Source: an uncultured Devosia sp. (lineage in GTDB: Bacteria > Pseudomonadota > Alphaproteobacteria > Rhizobiales > Devosiaceae). From it: a DNA stretch of 34,120 nucleotides. Numbering within the stretch: the stretch's first letter is position 1; each line of letters opens with the position of its first letter. Positions 33,270 through 34,120 of this stretch are shown one piece after another. The stretch spans positions 1 through 34,120 of the forward strand of contig NZ_CAJXJS010000041.1 in assembly GCF_913055165.1 (NCBI RefSeq), read 5' to 3'. A program made the position numbers and the translations under genes. Under the pieces are notes generated by a model that worked only from the letters and a program-made list of their open reading frames with translations, was not told the origin of the DNA and made no database searches.

Positions 33270-33930
33270 GGAAACTACCCGCTCGAAAGGACCCCGATCC
33301 ATTCTCGCCTGGGCCATGCCCGTGGCAGCAGGGGTCGTTATTGTTGCTGGGTCTATAGCGGCATGGCTGGTGCTGGGCAATGCCGGCACTGCCAATGAAT
33401 GCCCGGTGCAGCAGGCGCAGGCGCAGATCATCGATGCGGCAGCGGTGGGAGAATTGGCGGCGCTCAATGGCACGGGCGATGGGCGCGGCTATGCCGATAT
33501 GGCGTTCAGGGATGCCGCCGGGGTTGAGATGAGCGTTGCCGATTTTGCCGGCAAGGCGCTGCTGGTCAATTTCTGGGCGAGTTGGTGTGTGCCCTGCCGC
33601 GAGGAAATGCCGGCGCTGGACGCCATTGCAACCGCGTATAATTCGGACAAGTTCATGGTGCTGCCGATCAATCTCGACATCGGAGAAAGCGGGCTTGAGA
33701 AGGCGCAGGCCTTTCTTGACGAAGGTCAGTTCCAGAACCTGCCGCTTTATGCCGACAACACCTTCGCCGCCTTCGAACGCCTGAAGCGCGAGGCAGTGGC
33801 CATCGGCTTGCCGGCAACGCTGCTGCTCGATCCGGAAGGTTGCGAGCTGGCGGTGCTGCAGGGACCGGCCGAGTGGCACAGCGAAGACGGCAAGGCGGTG
33901 GTTGAAGCTTTGATCGGCTTGCGCGGGTAA
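33268..33930 (+). CDS. tlpA: TlpA/ResA-type membrane-anchored thioredoxin
   Basis: 220 residues from ATG 33268, with GGAG 5 bases upstream. One N-terminal helix (about 13-36) anchors a periplasmic thioredoxin domain with the active site WASWCVPC (Cys107 and Cys110) and the cis-Pro region [14 protein letters not shown]. Relatives reduce apocytochrome c or cytochrome oxidase copper-site cysteines during haem and copper protein assembly. In this order tlpA is regularly found divergent from argH, as here. Because the two start codons overlap, its promoter must lie inside argH. Confidence 0.92.
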   Translation: METTRSKGPRSILAWAMPVAAGVVIVAGSIAAWLVLGNAGTANECPVQQAQAQIIDAAAVGELAALNGTGDGRGYADMAFRDAAGVEMSVADFAGKALLVNFWASWCVPCREEMPALDAIATAYNSDKFMVLPINLDIGESGLEKAQAFLDEGQFQNLPLYADNTFAAFERLKREAVAIGLPATLLLDPEGCELAVLQGPAEWHSEDGKAVVEALIGLRG

Positions 33931-34013
33931 CACGGCCCCTCCCATATGTTGGCCGCGCCTGCTCTTGGGCATGACTCGACGCCGCACCGGCCTATTGGCC
34001 TCGCGGTTGCACG

Positions 34014-34070
34014 GTGAGAAGCGGCTTTCGCCCCTAGTAAGTAAAAGAAGAGGCGAAAGCCGCTTCCCAC
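34014..34070. repeat. 19-bp inverted repeat near the right edge
   Basis: GTGAGAAGCGGCTTTCGCC at 34014-34032 and GGCGAAAGCCGCTTCCCAC at 34052-34070 are inverted copies with one mismatch, separated by 19 bases. Neither strand has a T-run directly after the hairpin. It may be a terminator for tlpA without U-tract, or a copy of a palindromic element. A second short palindrome, GGCC-TATT-GGCC, lies at 33989-34000. Confidence 0.65.
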
Positions 34071-34120
34071 GAACAGGATTTCGGACGCACGCATCGAGCG
34101 GCCCCCTTGCGGGTTGTTGC

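Noticed and set aside
33270..33473. N-terminal extension of ArgH
   Set aside because: This stretch is the reverse complement of the tlpA signal anchor; ArgH begins near the NKMWGGRF segment.

Overview
The window is a gene-dense stretch of about 63% GC chromosome from an alphaproteobacterium, most likely of the order Hyphomicrobiales (Rhizobiales). A Devosia-like genome would fit, but this is inferred from gene content and protein style, with no database search. Supporting signs are the hisC-tyrA pair next to a DUF2125 gene, ftsE-ftsX behind an MJ0042 zinc-ribbon gene, a CpdR-type receiver, the divergent argH/tlpA pair, a GTTC-N7-GTTC LexA box, and G+C-rich palindromic intergenic repeats. Nearly all of it is ordinary core chromosome. 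No tRNA, rRNA, CRISPR array, insertion sequence or prophage gene was seen.

Layout. 1-1209: tail of a permease and a ProV-like ATPase (compatible-solute ABC importer). 1400-2902: membrane GGDEF-EAL protein. 3079-3495: rhodanese/phosphatase-like protein. 3598-7038: pyruvate carboxylase, followed at once by a HigB toxin and a damaged-looking HigA antitoxin. 7734-8509: two small minus-strand genes (YkvA-like, DUF1801). 8606-9847: ispG. 9940-10773: a secreted protein with two SH3 domains and a beta/gamma-crystallin domain. 10831-11262: PACE efflux pump. 11383-14036: a minus-strand operon ispA, MOSC, YbaK-type deacylase, methyltransferase. 14283-14993: mtgA. 15000-15686: a vapBC module with a clear operator. 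15808-17513: rpmF and fumC. 17550-20737: VOC protein, two conserved proteins of unknown function, glyoxalase II and a methyltransferase.

20738-21300 holds no gene but carries a promoter-like site, a long-range stem, a strong hairpin and an intrinsic terminator; I propose an unannotated small RNA. 21301-23363 is hisC-tyrA (aromatic amino acid and histidine synthesis), convergent with a DUF2125 gene through a shared CTAG stop. 24483-26321: a ChaC-like gene, a small unknown gene behind a textbook SOS promoter, and plsC. 26390-27974: ftsEX (cell division), divergent from a zinc-ribbon membrane protein that is followed by a CpdR-like receiver. 29707-33269: minus-strand lysA, a second ChaC-like gene and argH (lysine and arginine synthesis, glutathione breakdown). 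argH is divergent from a TlpA/ResA-type thioredoxin, and their start codons overlap.

The most interesting points are the SOS-controlled unknown gene (25049-25387), the candidate small RNA (about 20897-21135), the vapBC operator, the HigBA pair with an apparently lost antitoxin HTH, and the SH3-SH3-crystallin secreted protein. No large undescribed multi-gene system is evident.
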